NCBI RefSeq assembly: GCF_003670295.1
Contig: NZ_QXJG01000002.1
Location: forward strand, 117,104 to 181,103
Reading direction: 5' to 3'
Length of the DNA: 64,000 nucleotides
Source of the DNA: Helicobacter burdigaliensis
Lineage (GTDB): Bacteria; Campylobacterota; Campylobacteria; Campylobacterales; Helicobacteraceae
The notes under the pieces were generated by a model. That model did not search any database, was not told the DNA's origin, and saw nothing but the letters and a program-made list of their open reading frames with translations. A program made the position numbers and the translations under genes. Positions 53,983 to 62,693 of this stretch are shown here, piece by piece; positions within the stretch are counted from its first letter, which is position 1; every line of letters begins with the position of its first letter.

Positions 53983-54214
53983 AGTGATTTCTATTGATAA
54001 AAATGCAAATAGTGTGGTTTTGGATACCTTAGGGGTGATGCGCGAAGCTAGTTTGGATTTGATGAATGAGGAAGTGAAAATTGGTGATTATGTGCTGTTG
54101 CATATTGGTTATGTGATGGCAAAAATTGATGAAGCACAAGCAAAACTTTCTTTAGAAACTTATGAAGAGATTTTAAAATCCTTAGAAGAGGAAGAAAAGG
54201 AGCTAGATACATAA
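53960..54214 (+). CDS. hypC: Hydrogenase maturation chaperone HypC
   Basis: The 84-residue protein has the family N-terminus MCLAIPSKV with the essential Cys2, which binds HypD and the hydrogenase large subunit during assembly of the Fe(CN)2CO group. The ATG follows AAAGGAG within hypB. hypD and hypE, usually next, are absent here; an SRP RNA gene on the other strand begins directly after hypC. Confidence 0.94.
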   Translation: MCLAIPSKVISIDKNANSVVLDTLGVMREASLDLMNEEVKIGDYVLLHIGYVMAKIDEAQAKLSLETYEEILKSLEEEEKELDT

Positions 54215-54216
54215 AT

Positions 54217-54322
54217 ACCCCTTTTAAGATACTTGCGGCACATAAGATTTTCAAGTGCTCTGCTGTGTTCCCACCCTGAAGCATTGCTTAAAAACCCCAT
54301 TGCACAAGTCTCAAAAAGGGCA
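54217..54322 (-). ncRNA. ffs: Signal recognition particle RNA (4.5S)
   Basis: On the minus strand the conserved SRP helix-8 apex is present: TTCAGG, then stem GTG, tetraloop GGAA, stem CAC, then AGCAG (about 54260-54283), the asymmetric loop bound by Ffh. The ends pair: CCCTTTTTGAGACTTG at the 5' side (54305-54320) with CAAGTATCTTAAAAGGGG at the 3' side. About 105 nucleotides, typical of the small bacterial type. A TAGAAT box about 7 bases upstream could be its -10. Exact ends are uncertain. Confidence 0.85.
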
Positions 54323-54460
54323 AGGTGTATTCTAATGTATTTTTTATTAATTACAACTTATTTGTAAAGAAAATAGGCTTATTTTGGGTAATTACATAAA
54401 AAGAGATTGAAATTTAAAAAGAGATTCTCTTAACATTTTTAAATGTTAAGAGAATAAGTT

Positions 54461-55522
54461 TTATTTATTTTTGCCTAGAAGTGCATTGAAAAGTCCATTT
54501 TGATAAGCAACTGCAAGTAAAGCAATCACAGCACCAAAGATTTGCAATGCAGATAAACTCTCGCCAAACATAATAGGAGCAATGAGTGCTACTGTCGCAA
54601 TAGGGCTTAAAATCAAAAGTCCTGCACCTAGTGTTGGGTTTAGTTTGATAGAACCATGCTGTGTAAAAGTCCAAGCAGCGGCTTGTCCTGCTACTCCTAA
54701 AACAACCATCCAAAACCAATTGCTAGTATTGATAGGATCTCCTATCGTTACAGATGATAAAATGCTAGTGATATTTCCCATTTCAGCACTTAAATGCATA
54801 GCTTTAATCCCACCTGCTGTATCTACCATAACACCATTAGTAAAATCAAAACCTTGTCCTGTAATTAAAAAAGCCCAAACAAGTGGTGCAACTAATTGTG
54901 CAAAACTTGAAAGAAAAATAGGTTGCACAACTTGTCCATTTCCGATTCTTCCAGCTCTTCTACTAGCAAAGAGATAAATTCCATAACAAAATCCAGAAGT
55001 AAGTCCGCAAATTGTTCCAACTGCCATAATCCCTAAGCCAAAAACTTCTTGAGGACCATTTGGATCTACAATTCCATTTTCTAATGCACCTCCAGCTAAA
55101 ATTACACCCGCTAGCATAATAGGAGCAATAAAATAGTAGCTAAAAGGAATCTTTTCTCTATCCACAAAGAAAGCTAAAGCAGGCAACATAATTACTTGAA
55201 TATTTAATAAAATAGAAGCAATTCCAGAACCTACAAAGTAGATAGAATAGTTCCATGCTGTAAAGTCGATCCCTAAAACTAATCCGGCTAAAAGAGAGAG
55301 CAACACACCTTTTTTGCTAAGTGCGCCAATTTTTTTTGCTTCCATAATTGCAAAAGGCAATAAACAAATTACACCAATCAAACATCTAGTAAAAGCACCC
55401 GTTGCAGGATCAAAGTTGGATAACTTTTGCCAAGGTGCAGTAAAAGATAAAAATAAGATACCCACAAGGAATATCACATAAGTCATTGCGGTGGCATTTC
55501 CCCTAAGTTCGTTATTATTCAT
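54461..55522 (-). CDS. DMT-superfamily (EamA) transporter
   Basis: The 353-residue inner-membrane protein has about ten hydrophobic helices in two EamA halves (about 15-165 and 185-345). Such proteins export or import metabolites, amino acids or drugs; the substrate is unknown. It is not UreI, which has six helices and a different signature. It is transcribed divergently from the urease operon across a 321-base AT-rich gap, so joint regulation is possible. A weak AGGAAA site precedes the ATG. Confidence 0.85.
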   Translation of the reverse strand: MNNNELRGNATAMTYVIFLVGILFLSFTAPWQKLSNFDPATGAFTRCLIGVICLLPFAIMEAKKIGALSKKGVLLSLLAGLVLGIDFTAWNYSIYFVGSGIASILLNIQVIMLPALAFFVDREKIPFSYYFIAPIMLAGVILAGGALENGIVDPNGPQEVFGLGIMAVGTICGLTSGFCYGIYLFASRRAGRIGNGQVVQPIFLSSFAQLVAPLVWAFLITGQGFDFTNGVMVDTAGGIKAMHLSAEMGNITSILSSVTIGDPINTSNWFWMVVLGVAGQAAAWTFTQHGSIKLNPTLGAGLLILSPIATVALIAPIMFGESLSALQIFGAVIALLAVAYQNGLFNALLGKNK

Positions 55523-55698
55523 AATATTTCCTTTTTGAAATTAACTTTTATATTTATTAAAAATATAAATAGATAGATTATATTTTTTAGTAAATACTCC
55601 CTAAGATAACTATAAATTTTATAAAATTAACTGAATCATAATTTAAAAAAGACTATTTTTTAAATTTTTTAATAAAATGTTATAAAAGGTAATTTGAA

Positions 55699-55731
55699 TA
55701 ATAAAATAATGAAAAAAGTATTATTTTATTA
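55699..55731. promoter_or_regulatory. AT-rich inverted repeat between DMT gene and ureG
   Basis: Twelve-base arms (TAATAAAATAAT at 55699-55710, ATTATTTTATTA at 55720-55731) surround a 9-base spacer. It is the only long palindrome in the 321-base gap (55523-55843), which otherwise shows only AT-rich sequence. It may be an operator for the urease operon. It does not match the H. pylori NikR consensus as I know it, and AT-richness makes chance repeats likelier. Confidence 0.4.
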
Positions 55732-55843
55732 ATATTTTTAAGGTATTTTTATTAATTTATGCTTTAATAAAATTTATAATTTTAAGCTATATTTAAAATA
55801 AATTAGCCTACTATTTTTATATTTAAGAATTTGGAGAAAAAAT

Positions 55844-56452
55844 ATGAAAAAACCAGTGATTATAGGTGTCGGTGGTCCAGTAGGTGCTGGAAAGACATTG
55901 CTTATTGAAAGAGTGATTAGAAAAATGAGTAAAAATTATGAAATTGCAGTCGTAACGAATGATATTTATACTAAAGAAGATGCTTTGTTTTTGGCTAAAA
56001 ATAGCGTTCTTAGCGAAGATAGGATTATAGGCGTAGAAACAGGAGGTTGTCCGCATACTGCAATTAGAGAAGACGCTTCTATGAATGAAGCAGCACTGAG
56101 TGAATTGCAAAAAAAGTTCAAACTTGATTTATTGTTTTTAGAGAGTGGCGGAGATAATCTAGCGGCGACTTTTAGTCCAGATTTGGTGGATTTTAGTATT
56201 TATGTAATTGATGTAGCACAGGGTGAAAAGATCCCACGAAAAGCGGGTGCAGGAATGATAAAGTCCGATTTATTTGTGATTAATAAAACAGATTTGGCTC
56301 CTTATGTGGGTGCAAACTTAGAGATTATGGCAAGCGATACAAGGCATTTTAGAGGTAATAAAGATTTTTATTTTACGAATCTTAAAAAAGATGAGGGCTT
56401 AGAAGAAGTGATTTCTTGGATTGAAAAAAATTGCCTTTTAAAAGATTTGTAG
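55844..56452 (+). CDS. ureG: Urease accessory GTPase UreG
   Basis: The 202-residue GTPase drives nickel transfer into urease with UreD/H, UreF and UreE. Walker A GPVGAGKT at 11-18, the nickel-binding Cys-Pro-His in [11 protein letters not shown] near 69-73 and NKTDL near 146 are present. It starts the operon, whereas in H. pylori ureG follows ureF. GGAG precedes the ATG. ureD/H starts at the base after the stop. Confidence 0.96.
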   Translation: MKKPVIIGVGGPVGAGKTLLIERVIRKMSKNYEIAVVTNDIYTKEDALFLAKNSVLSEDRIIGVETGGCPHTAIREDASMNEAALSELQKKFKLDLLFLESGGDNLAATFSPDLVDFSIYVIDVAQGEKIPRKAGAGMIKSDLFVINKTDLAPYVGANLEIMASDTRHFRGNKDFYFTNLKKDEGLEEVISWIEKNCLLKDL

Positions 56453-57178
56453 ATGAATGCTTTAAAAATCAAGATTCAAGAAGGTTTTTTAAAAGAACAT
56501 TATCAGCAAGGTATGCAAAGGCTCATGCAAGTCCCTATTTATGGAGGGGAAACTTGTAATGATAAAGAATTTTTTGCCTATATTAGCACTCTTGGTGGAG
56601 GATTAGTAGGGGGAGATTCTTATTTTCAAGAGATTAGTCTTTTAGATTCTAAGGCTACGCTAAATTCTCAGTCTAATCAAAAGATTTATAAGGGAAATTC
56701 CACTCTTCAAACAAGAATTGTTGTGGATGAAAAATCTGCTCTAGTGTTCCATAATGATGCAAATATTTTTTATGCAAAGAGTGATTTTAAAAGTAAAACA
56801 AGTATGTTTGCCAAAAAGGATTCTAAGTTTTTTTATTTAGATGGTGGATTTATAGGCTATTCTTTGGGCGATTTTAAGGCAAATATGCATTTTAGATTGT
56901 TTATAGATAGCAAACTTGTTTTAAACGATGTGTTTAATTATTTTTGCAAAAAAAATATTCATCTATTTTTAGAATATGAGTATTTTTATACGATTTTTAT
57001 ACGCGGATTAGAAGAGATACCTAGTATAAATGAGAAAAACATCAAAGCTTATGCAAGTAATCTTAAAGATAATTTAGTAGTAAGGGTTTTATCAAATAAT
57101 CAAGGTGAAGCCATAGAATATATTAACGCTTTGAAGCGTTACTTTGTAAAAGGAGTAAAAATGAATTTTAATTATTAG
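56453..57178 (+). CDS. ureH: Urease accessory protein UreD/UreH
   Basis: The 241-residue scaffold protein binds urease and, with UreF and UreG, loads nickel through a tunnel. Family features are GGGLVGGDSYFQEI near 50-63 (SGGLVGGD in relatives) and QSNQKIYKG with the TRIVV strand. It is called UreH in Helicobacter and UreD elsewhere. The ATG is directly after the ureG stop without its own strong ribosome site. A 41-base gap precedes ureA. Confidence 0.9.
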   Translation: MNALKIKIQEGFLKEHYQQGMQRLMQVPIYGGETCNDKEFFAYISTLGGGLVGGDSYFQEISLLDSKATLNSQSNQKIYKGNSTLQTRIVVDEKSALVFHNDANIFYAKSDFKSKTSMFAKKDSKFFYLDGGFIGYSLGDFKANMHFRLFIDSKLVLNDVFNYFCKKNIHLFLEYEYFYTIFIRGLEEIPSINEKNIKAYASNLKDNLVVRVLSNNQGEAIEYINALKRYFVKGVKMNFNY

Positions 57179-57219
57179 AAAAATTTACAAAGTAATTTAA
57201 ATTAATTTAAGGAGTAAAT

Positions 57220-57522
57220 ATGACTTTAACGCAAAAAGAGCAAGAAAAACTATTGTTAAGTTATGCAGCTGTTGTAGCAAGAAGACGCCTAGATAGAGGG
57301 CTAAAGTTAAATTGTCCTGAAGCAATAGCTATTATTAGTGATTTTATACTAGAAGGTGCAAGAGATGGCAAAAGCGTGAGTGAGCTTATGAATGAGGGCA
57401 AAAGCGTTTTATCTAAAGCACAAGTTTTAGAAGGTGTCGCAGATTTAGTAGATGAAGTGCAAGTAGAAGCTACCTTTAAAGATGGAACTAAACTTGTAAC
57501 CATTCATAATCCGATTAATTAA
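57220..57522 (+). CDS. ureA: Urease gamma subunit
   Basis: The 100-residue separate gamma subunit: [12 protein letters not shown] at the start, then [16 protein letters not shown] and [18 protein letters not shown] at the end, all family hallmarks. In classical Helicobacter urease, gamma and beta are fused into one UreA of about 240 residues; here they are separate, as in Klebsiella. AAGGAG precedes the ATG. ureB follows after 10 bases. Confidence 0.97.
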   Translation: MTLTQKEQEKLLLSYAAVVARRRLDRGLKLNCPEAIAIISDFILEGARDGKSVSELMNEGKSVLSKAQVLEGVADLVDEVQVEATFKDGTKLVTIHNPIN

Positions 57523-57532
57523 GGAGAAAACT

Positions 57533-57838
57533 ATGAAACTTGGTGAGATTATTTACGCACAAGGCGAGATTATTTGTAATGAGGGAAGAGAGGCAATAGA
57601 GTTAGAGATAACTAATAGGGGTGATAGACCCATTCAAGTAGGATCCCATTATCATTTTTATGAAACAAATTCTCTTTTGGAATTTGATAGAGAAAAAGCT
57701 AGAGGAAAAAGATTAGATATTATTAGTGGAACTGCAGTGAGATTTGAACCGGGCGTTACTAAAAGTGTAAAGTTGATTGATTTGGCAGGAAGTCGTGAAG
57801 TATGGGGACAAAACTGCAAAATAAATGGAAAATTATAA
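57533..57838 (+). CDS. ureB: Urease beta subunit
   Basis: The 101-residue beta subunit has [21 protein letters not shown] style core ([12 protein letters not shown] near 28-39), GKRLDI and AVRFEPG. It surrounds the active-site subunit in the (alpha-beta-gamma)3 complex. It ends DSAGS-like [14 protein letters not shown]. Its own AAGGAG site is present. It is not fused to gamma. Confidence 0.97.
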   Translation: MKLGEIIYAQGEIICNEGREAIELEITNRGDRPIQVGSHYHFYETNSLLEFDREKARGKRLDIISGTAVRFEPGVTKSVKLIDLAGSREVWGQNCKINGKL

Positions 57839-57847
57839 GGAGAAGCT

Positions 57848-59554
57848 ATGTTTAAAATAAATAGAGCAGAATATGCATCACATTTTGGCCCTACAACAGG
57901 GGATAGCATAAGGCTTGCAGATACTAATCTTTTTGCTAGAGTTGAAAAAGATTATGCAGTGTATGGTGAAGAATGTAAATTTGGTGGTGGAAAAACACTA
58001 AGAGATGGTATGGGACAAAATTCTAGAATGCTTGATAAAGAAGTTGTAGATTTGATTATCACAAATGCTTTGGTTATTGATTATACAGGAATCTATAAAG
58101 CAGATATTGGTATTAAAGATGGACTTATCTATGGTATTGGTAAAGGTGGAAACCCAGATATTACAGATAATGTAGATTTTGTTACAGGAGTTAGCACAGA
58201 AGCTTTAGCAGGAGAGGGATTAATTTTAACAGCAGGTGGAGTGGATACACATATTCACTTTATTAATCCAGAGCAAGTGAATGAAGCATTAAGCAATGGT
58301 GTTACTACACTTTTTGGTGGTGGAACAGGTCCAAATGATGGTTCAAAAGCGACTACTTGCACACCCGGAAAATTTCATATTAAAAGAATGTTGCAAGGAA
58401 CAGATGATTTGCCTATTAACATAGGACTTTATGCTAAAGGACATGGTTCTAATGTAGAAGTGAATTTAGAGCAACTAAGAGCAGGTGCAGCTGGACTTAA
58501 GATTCACGAAGATTGGGGGACTACAAAAAGTGCGATTGATAATGCGCTAAAGGCAGCAGAGATTGCAGATGTTTCTGTGGGAATCCATACAGATACTTTA
58601 AATGAATATGGTTGCGTGGAAGATACTAGGGCAGCTATTGGCGGAAGAACAATACACACTTTCCATACAGAAGGTGCAGGTGGAGGACATGCTCCAGATA
58701 TTATTAAACTTGCAGGCGATGAAAATATTTTACCCGCTTCAACAAATCCTACAATGCCTTTTACTACAAATACGATTGAAGAGCATTTAGATATGCTAAT
58801 GGTATGCCACCATTTAAGCAAAAATGTAAAAGAAGATGTTGCTTTTGCAGATAGTCGTATCAGAAAAGAAACAATCGGTGCTGAAGATGTGTTGCATGAT
58901 ATGGGTGTAATTTCTATTATGAGTTCTGATTCTCAAGCAATGGGAAGAATCGGAGAGGTTGTAAGTAGAACTTGGCAAACTGCACATAAAATGAAAGCTC
59001 AAAGAGGAATAATGGAGGGTGATAGTGAATATTGCGATAACAATAGAATTAAACGCTATATTGCAAAATACACTATTAATCCAGCCATTGCAGCAGGAGT
59101 TAGTGAGTATGTAGGAAGTGTAGAAGTGGGTAAAATCGCTGATTTAGTTTTATGGGATCCAAAATCATTTGGAACAAAACCTAAAATGGTTATCAAAGGT
59201 GGTTTTTGTGCACTTTCAGTAATGGGAGATAGCAATGCTTCTATTCCTACTCCAGAGCCTATTATGCATAGAAAAATGTTTGGTGCTATTGGAAGTGCTG
59301 TGCATAAGACTTGCTTTAGCTTTATGTGTCAAATGGCAGTAGATGCGAAAGTAGCAGAAGAATATGGGATTAAGAAAAAAGTATTGGCTGTTAAAAATGC
59401 AGCAAATGTAAAAAAGAAAGATATGAAATTAAATAATGCTACTCCAAAGATTGATGTAGATCCACAAACCTATGTAGTGAGTGTAGATGGTAAAGAGGCT
59501 TATAGTGAGCCTGTAAATGAATTGCCACTAGCACAAATGTATTATTTGTTTTAA
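57848..59554 (+). CDS. ureC: Urease alpha (catalytic) subunit
   Basis: The 568-residue metal-dependent amidohydrolase hydrolyses urea to ammonia and carbamate. All active-site features are present: nickel ligands H135 and H137 (DTHIHFI), the carbamylated K218 (GLKIHEDWG) with H220, HTDTLNEYG and [15 protein letters not shown], and the flap C320-H321-H322 (MVCHHLS). Length matches the three-subunit enzymes. Equivalent to UreB of H. pylori. A GAGAAG site precedes the ATG. Confidence 0.98.
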   Translation: MFKINRAEYASHFGPTTGDSIRLADTNLFARVEKDYAVYGEECKFGGGKTLRDGMGQNSRMLDKEVVDLIITNALVIDYTGIYKADIGIKDGLIYGIGKGGNPDITDNVDFVTGVSTEALAGEGLILTAGGVDTHIHFINPEQVNEALSNGVTTLFGGGTGPNDGSKATTCTPGKFHIKRMLQGTDDLPINIGLYAKGHGSNVEVNLEQLRAGAAGLKIHEDWGTTKSAIDNALKAAEIADVSVGIHTDTLNEYGCVEDTRAAIGGRTIHTFHTEGAGGGHAPDIIKLAGDENILPASTNPTMPFTTNTIEEHLDMLMVCHHLSKNVKEDVAFADSRIRKETIGAEDVLHDMGVISIMSSDSQAMGRIGEVVSRTWQTAHKMKAQRGIMEGDSEYCDNNRIKRYIAKYTINPAIAAGVSEYVGSVEVGKIADLVLWDPKSFGTKPKMVIKGGFCALSVMGDSNASIPTPEPIMHRKMFGAIGSAVHKTCFSFMCQMAVDAKVAEEYGIKKKVLAVKNAANVKKKDMKLNNATPKIDVDPQTYVVSVDGKEAYSEPVNELPLAQMYYLF

Positions 59555-59565
59555 GGATTTTAACA

Positions 59566-60006
59566 ATGATCGTTACTAAAATACTCAATAATATTAATAA
59601 CTTTGAATGCAAGGGTAAAGCCATTGATAAAGTGAAGTTAAGTGCAGATGATAGACTAAAGCAGATTGTTAGGCTAAAAAGTGATAATGGAATAGAAATA
59701 GGTGTGAATTTGCAAGAAGGGCATTTGCATGATGGAGATATTTTAGGCGAAGATGAAAAAAACATTTTTGTGGTGGAGTTTCTACCACAAAATGTGATTT
59801 TGATTATGCCTAAAGATATGATGCAAATGGGATTTGTCGCTCACTCTATTGGTAATAGACACACTCCTGCTGTTTTTGAAGATGGGGTTATGATAGTGGA
59901 GGAAGATTATTTGCTTATTGAATGGTTAGAGGCGAATAATGTTTCTTATAAAAAAGCACAAAAGGTTTTAAAATGTGCGCTAAAACATGCAAATCATCAC
60001 CACTAA
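59566..60006 (+). CDS. ureE: Urease accessory protein UreE (nickel chaperone)
   Basis: A 146-residue metallochaperone with the central GNRHTPAVF-type peptide-binding region (HSIGNRHTPA, whose His is the dimer nickel ligand) and a short His-ended tail (HANHHH) for nickel. The tail is shorter than the His-rich end of Klebsiella UreE. AAGGATT precedes the ATG. It overlaps ureF by 34 bases. Confidence 0.93.
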   Translation: MIVTKILNNINNFECKGKAIDKVKLSADDRLKQIVRLKSDNGIEIGVNLQEGHLHDGDILGEDEKNIFVVEFLPQNVILIMPKDMMQMGFVAHSIGNRHTPAVFEDGVMIVEEDYLLIEWLEANNVSYKKAQKVLKCALKHANHHH

Positions 60007-60686
60007 TGCTTGGGCAATTTTTATTTGATAGTGCTTTTGCAAATGGTGCGTATTCTCATAGTTTTGGACTAGAAACTTATATTTCTTGGGGAAAGGTAAA
60101 GGATTCTAAGAGTTTTCAAGAATGGCTTAGTTTGTATATGCTAGAGGTTTTTGCATTGCAAGAGGGTGTCGTTTATATTTTGGCAAATGCACTAAAATCT
60201 AAGCCTTTAAGTCTTTTGAAATTAGCACGCATTGCAAATGCTTCTATTATGAGTGAGGAGAATCGTAAAGGCGCGATTAGCATAGCAAGAGCCACTTTGA
60301 AAAATACAGAATTTTTGCATAATGATTTATCGCATTGGTATTATCAAATTTGTCAAAATGAAGATTATGTACATCCAGCTATTGCTTTTAGCGTGCTAAG
60401 CCCTGAAGATTTAATAGAGCAATATGTCTATGCTAGTATCAAAACTCTTACGCAGAATGCTACAAGAGCCATACCTCTATCTTATAAAAAATCTAGTCAA
60501 ATTTTATATGAGAATTTAGAGCTTGCAAGAGAGGTTAGGCAAAAGTGTTATCTTCTAGCCGAGCAAGTTTTGCAAAAAAAGAATATAAATTTAAGCGTGC
60601 TTGAAGATCTTTTTGTCTCTCATCAAGAAATAGATTTAGCGACTTTTGCACATGAAAAGCTAGATTTTAGATTGTTTATGAGCTAG
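59973..60686 (+). CDS. ureF: Urease accessory protein UreF
   Basis: The 237-residue helical protein joins UreG to UreD/H and acts as an activation switch. Family features are DSAFANGAYSHSFGLET near 19-35 and ATRAIPLS near 165. Start ATG 59973 is preferred for its AAGG site; an alternative ATG at 60006 overlaps the ureE stop (TAATG) and would give 226 residues. It closes the operon and ends 3 bases from the convergent kpsC end. ureI is absent. Confidence 0.93.
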   Translation: MCAKTCKSSPLMLGQFLFDSAFANGAYSHSFGLETYISWGKVKDSKSFQEWLSLYMLEVFALQEGVVYILANALKSKPLSLLKLARIANASIMSEENRKGAISIARATLKNTEFLHNDLSHWYYQICQNEDYVHPAIAFSVLSPEDLIEQYVYASIKTLTQNATRAIPLSYKKSSQILYENLELAREVRQKCYLLAEQVLQKKNINLSVLEDLFVSHQEIDLATFAHEKLDFRLFMS

Positions 60687-60689
60687 AAG

Positions 60690-62693
60690 CTAGCAAAATA
60701 GTCGCAATATTTTTTGCAAATAGCGTGAGATTTTAGAATAAAGTTTTGATTTTAAAGCATATAATTTATTTGTCTGAAGCTTTTGCTTTTCTTCTTCTAG
60801 TGCATCTATTAGGACAAGCGGGTGGCAGTATTCTAGTGTTTTTGGGTGGATATAGCGGGGGTAGAGAATGTAAGTTGCGGCAATAAGCTCTTCTAATGTG
60901 CGAATTTTAGTGCGTCTAGGGCAAGTTTGTTTATCTAGGGTAAGTCCCCAACCCGCATAAAAAGGCAAACCATAAGTTACCACCTTTTTACCATAGATTA
61001 AAGCTTCAAAGCCACTTAGTGAGGTGAGTGTATGCACTTCATCTACTGCTTCTATGCAAGAAGCTAGGCTGATGTCAGTAGCAAGTGCGTCGCAAAATTC
61101 CTTTGCAATAGGGGTAGGGATATTACCTATGCGATTGCCACTTAATACATCAGGGTGGGGCTTATAGAGGATAAAGGCATTTTTATTTTCTTCTCTTGCT
61201 TGTTTTAGGAGGCTAAGATTAGTCGCTCCTTTAGCTCCATAGCGTATTGAGGCGTCATCTTCTACTTGTCCGATTACTAATATTTTGGTTTTACTTTCGG
61301 GGAGATTTAGGGTTTTGTGGTTTGTGGTGTTATATTTTGAGATTTTGGTTTTTAGGATTTTTTCTCTTAGGATTTTTGCCTCATTAAGCTCTTTTTGGCT
61401 AAATTTATGATTGTTTAAAATCTCTTCTAAATCGCTACTTTTTGTGGGATCAAAATAGATTCCCTTTGTATCAAAGCTCTGCGAATAGGGGCGTGTGAGA
61501 TCAGAACCTAAAGAAATGGAGCGGATAAAGCCATCTTCAACCCTTGTAAGCTTTAAATGATGCTTGTTAGCATATTCTTCAACCTCTTTAAATTCCTTTC
61601 TTCCCCAGATAAAAATTTCACTTTGTGAATCTAGTCCTTTTTTGAGGGCTAGTTTTAGGGGAGTGGAGAAAATAGGATTGATAAATTTAAGATTTTCTTT
61701 TTTGTATTCTTTTAAAAAAGGAGGGATAAAGCTATGTTTCCACCTAGAAAATCCAAAAAAGAAGGCTTTATTATTATTTTTTAAGGCTAAATGCTTATAA
61801 GCAATAATAGTTTCTAATGTGTCTAAAATATCGCTTTTTCTTTGGTAAATGGGATTGCAATAAGTGCTATAAAGGATATAGCTAGCTGCAAAGACTTCTT
61901 CTAGTGTGCGAATTTTAGTGCGTCTAGGGCAGGTTTGTTTATCTAGGGTAAGCCCCCAACCTGCATAAAAAGGCAAGCCAAAACACACACATTCACAGCC
62001 AGTCATCAATGCTTCAAAGCCCATTTGGGAAGTTTTGGTATAGACTTTTTTAAAATGTTTTAAAAGAGAGATGGGGTTAAAGTCTTCTGTGATGAGTTTT
62101 ATGGAACTTGGAATTTCTTGTGGATTAATATCGGAATTTTTTTTGCCACTTAATACATCAGGGTGGATTTTAAGGTAGATTTCCTTATCTTTATTTTCAT
62201 TGATAGCACAATTTATCAAATCTTTTGTGCTAAATTTATCTCCAAGTCCATATTTTAGGCTTAGATCTCCGCTAGTTTGAGAGATAATCAAAACCTTTTC
62301 TTTGGAGCTTGTAAAGTAGGTAGGGGGGACATTAGGAGTGTGATTGTATTTTGAAATATTATGGGTGATGATGAGATTTATCGCTTTTTTAGCAGTTTTT
62401 AGAAGGGTTGGATTTTTTGTAAAATCATAATGGTTTAAAATCTCTTCTAAAGCACTAGGAGTGGTGGCATCATAGTAGATTCCAAGATTATCACTCGTCA
62501 GTGAAAAACTAGGGGAATTTTCCACACCAAGCCCTAAAGAGCGGATAAAGCCATCTTCTAGGAGAGTAAAATCACTTTTGAAAATTTTAGCAAGAGATTT
62601 TGCAAATCTCCCTGTTTTTTTATATCCCCAACCCTTAAAATGCTGATTTTTAAAGATTTGTTTGATGTTATAGATGTAGTAGTTTGGTTTCAT
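60690..62693 (-). CDS. kpsC: Capsule polysaccharide biosynthesis/export protein KpsC (Kdo transferase)
   Basis: The 667-residue protein has two similar halves (about 1-320 and 320-667), each carrying EDGFIRSLGLG or EDGFIRSISLG, KPHPD/KIHPD-V-L-S-G and YAGWGLTLDKQTCPRRTKIRTLEE. KpsC builds the beta-Kdo linker that joins group 2-type capsule to its lipid anchor with two glycosyltransferase domains. An 82-base segment is nearly the same in both halves. It overlaps the glycosyltransferase gene by 4 bases. Evidence for a capsule in this strain. Confidence 0.93.
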   Translation of the reverse strand: MKPNYYIYNIKQIFKNQHFKGWGYKKTGRFAKSLAKIFKSDFTLLEDGFIRSLGLGVENSPSFSLTSDNLGIYYDATTPSALEEILNHYDFTKNPTLLKTAKKAINLIITHNISKYNHTPNVPPTYFTSSKEKVLIISQTSGDLSLKYGLGDKFSTKDLINCAINENKDKEIYLKIHPDVLSGKKNSDINPQEIPSSIKLITEDFNPISLLKHFKKVYTKTSQMGFEALMTGCECVCFGLPFYAGWGLTLDKQTCPRRTKIRTLEEVFAASYILYSTYCNPIYQRKSDILDTLETIIAYKHLALKNNNKAFFFGFSRWKHSFIPPFLKEYKKENLKFINPIFSTPLKLALKKGLDSQSEIFIWGRKEFKEVEEYANKHHLKLTRVEDGFIRSISLGSDLTRPYSQSFDTKGIYFDPTKSSDLEEILNNHKFSQKELNEAKILREKILKTKISKYNTTNHKTLNLPESKTKILVIGQVEDDASIRYGAKGATNLSLLKQAREENKNAFILYKPHPDVLSGNRIGNIPTPIAKEFCDALATDISLASCIEAVDEVHTLTSLSGFEALIYGKKVVTYGLPFYAGWGLTLDKQTCPRRTKIRTLEELIAATYILYPRYIHPKTLEYCHPLVLIDALEEEKQKLQTNKLYALKSKLYSKISRYLQKILRLFC
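60891..60972. repeat. 82-base internal repeat of kpsC, second-half copy
   Basis: Direct repeat of 61899-61980, with 5 differences by eye in 82 bases. It encodes the GLPFYAGWG...RTLEE segment of the C-terminal half of KpsC. Confidence 0.85.
61899..61980. repeat. 82-base internal repeat of kpsC, first-half copy
   Basis: Copy in the N-terminal half of KpsC, about 1 kb from its partner. The high DNA identity, higher than the rest of the halves share, suggests recent gene conversion or recombination. Confidence 0.85.

Noticed and set aside
54048..54284. A 78-codon minus-strand frame across the hypC end
   Set aside because: It overlaps hypC antisense and the SRP RNA; no ribosome site or family.
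54461..55522. The transporter beside urease as the urea channel UreI
   Set aside because: It is about 350 residues with ten helices in two EamA halves; UreI has about 195 residues and six helices.
55561..55843. A NikR box in the urease promoter region
   Set aside because: No pair of half sites fits TATWATT-N11-AATWATA; only an unrelated palindrome was found.
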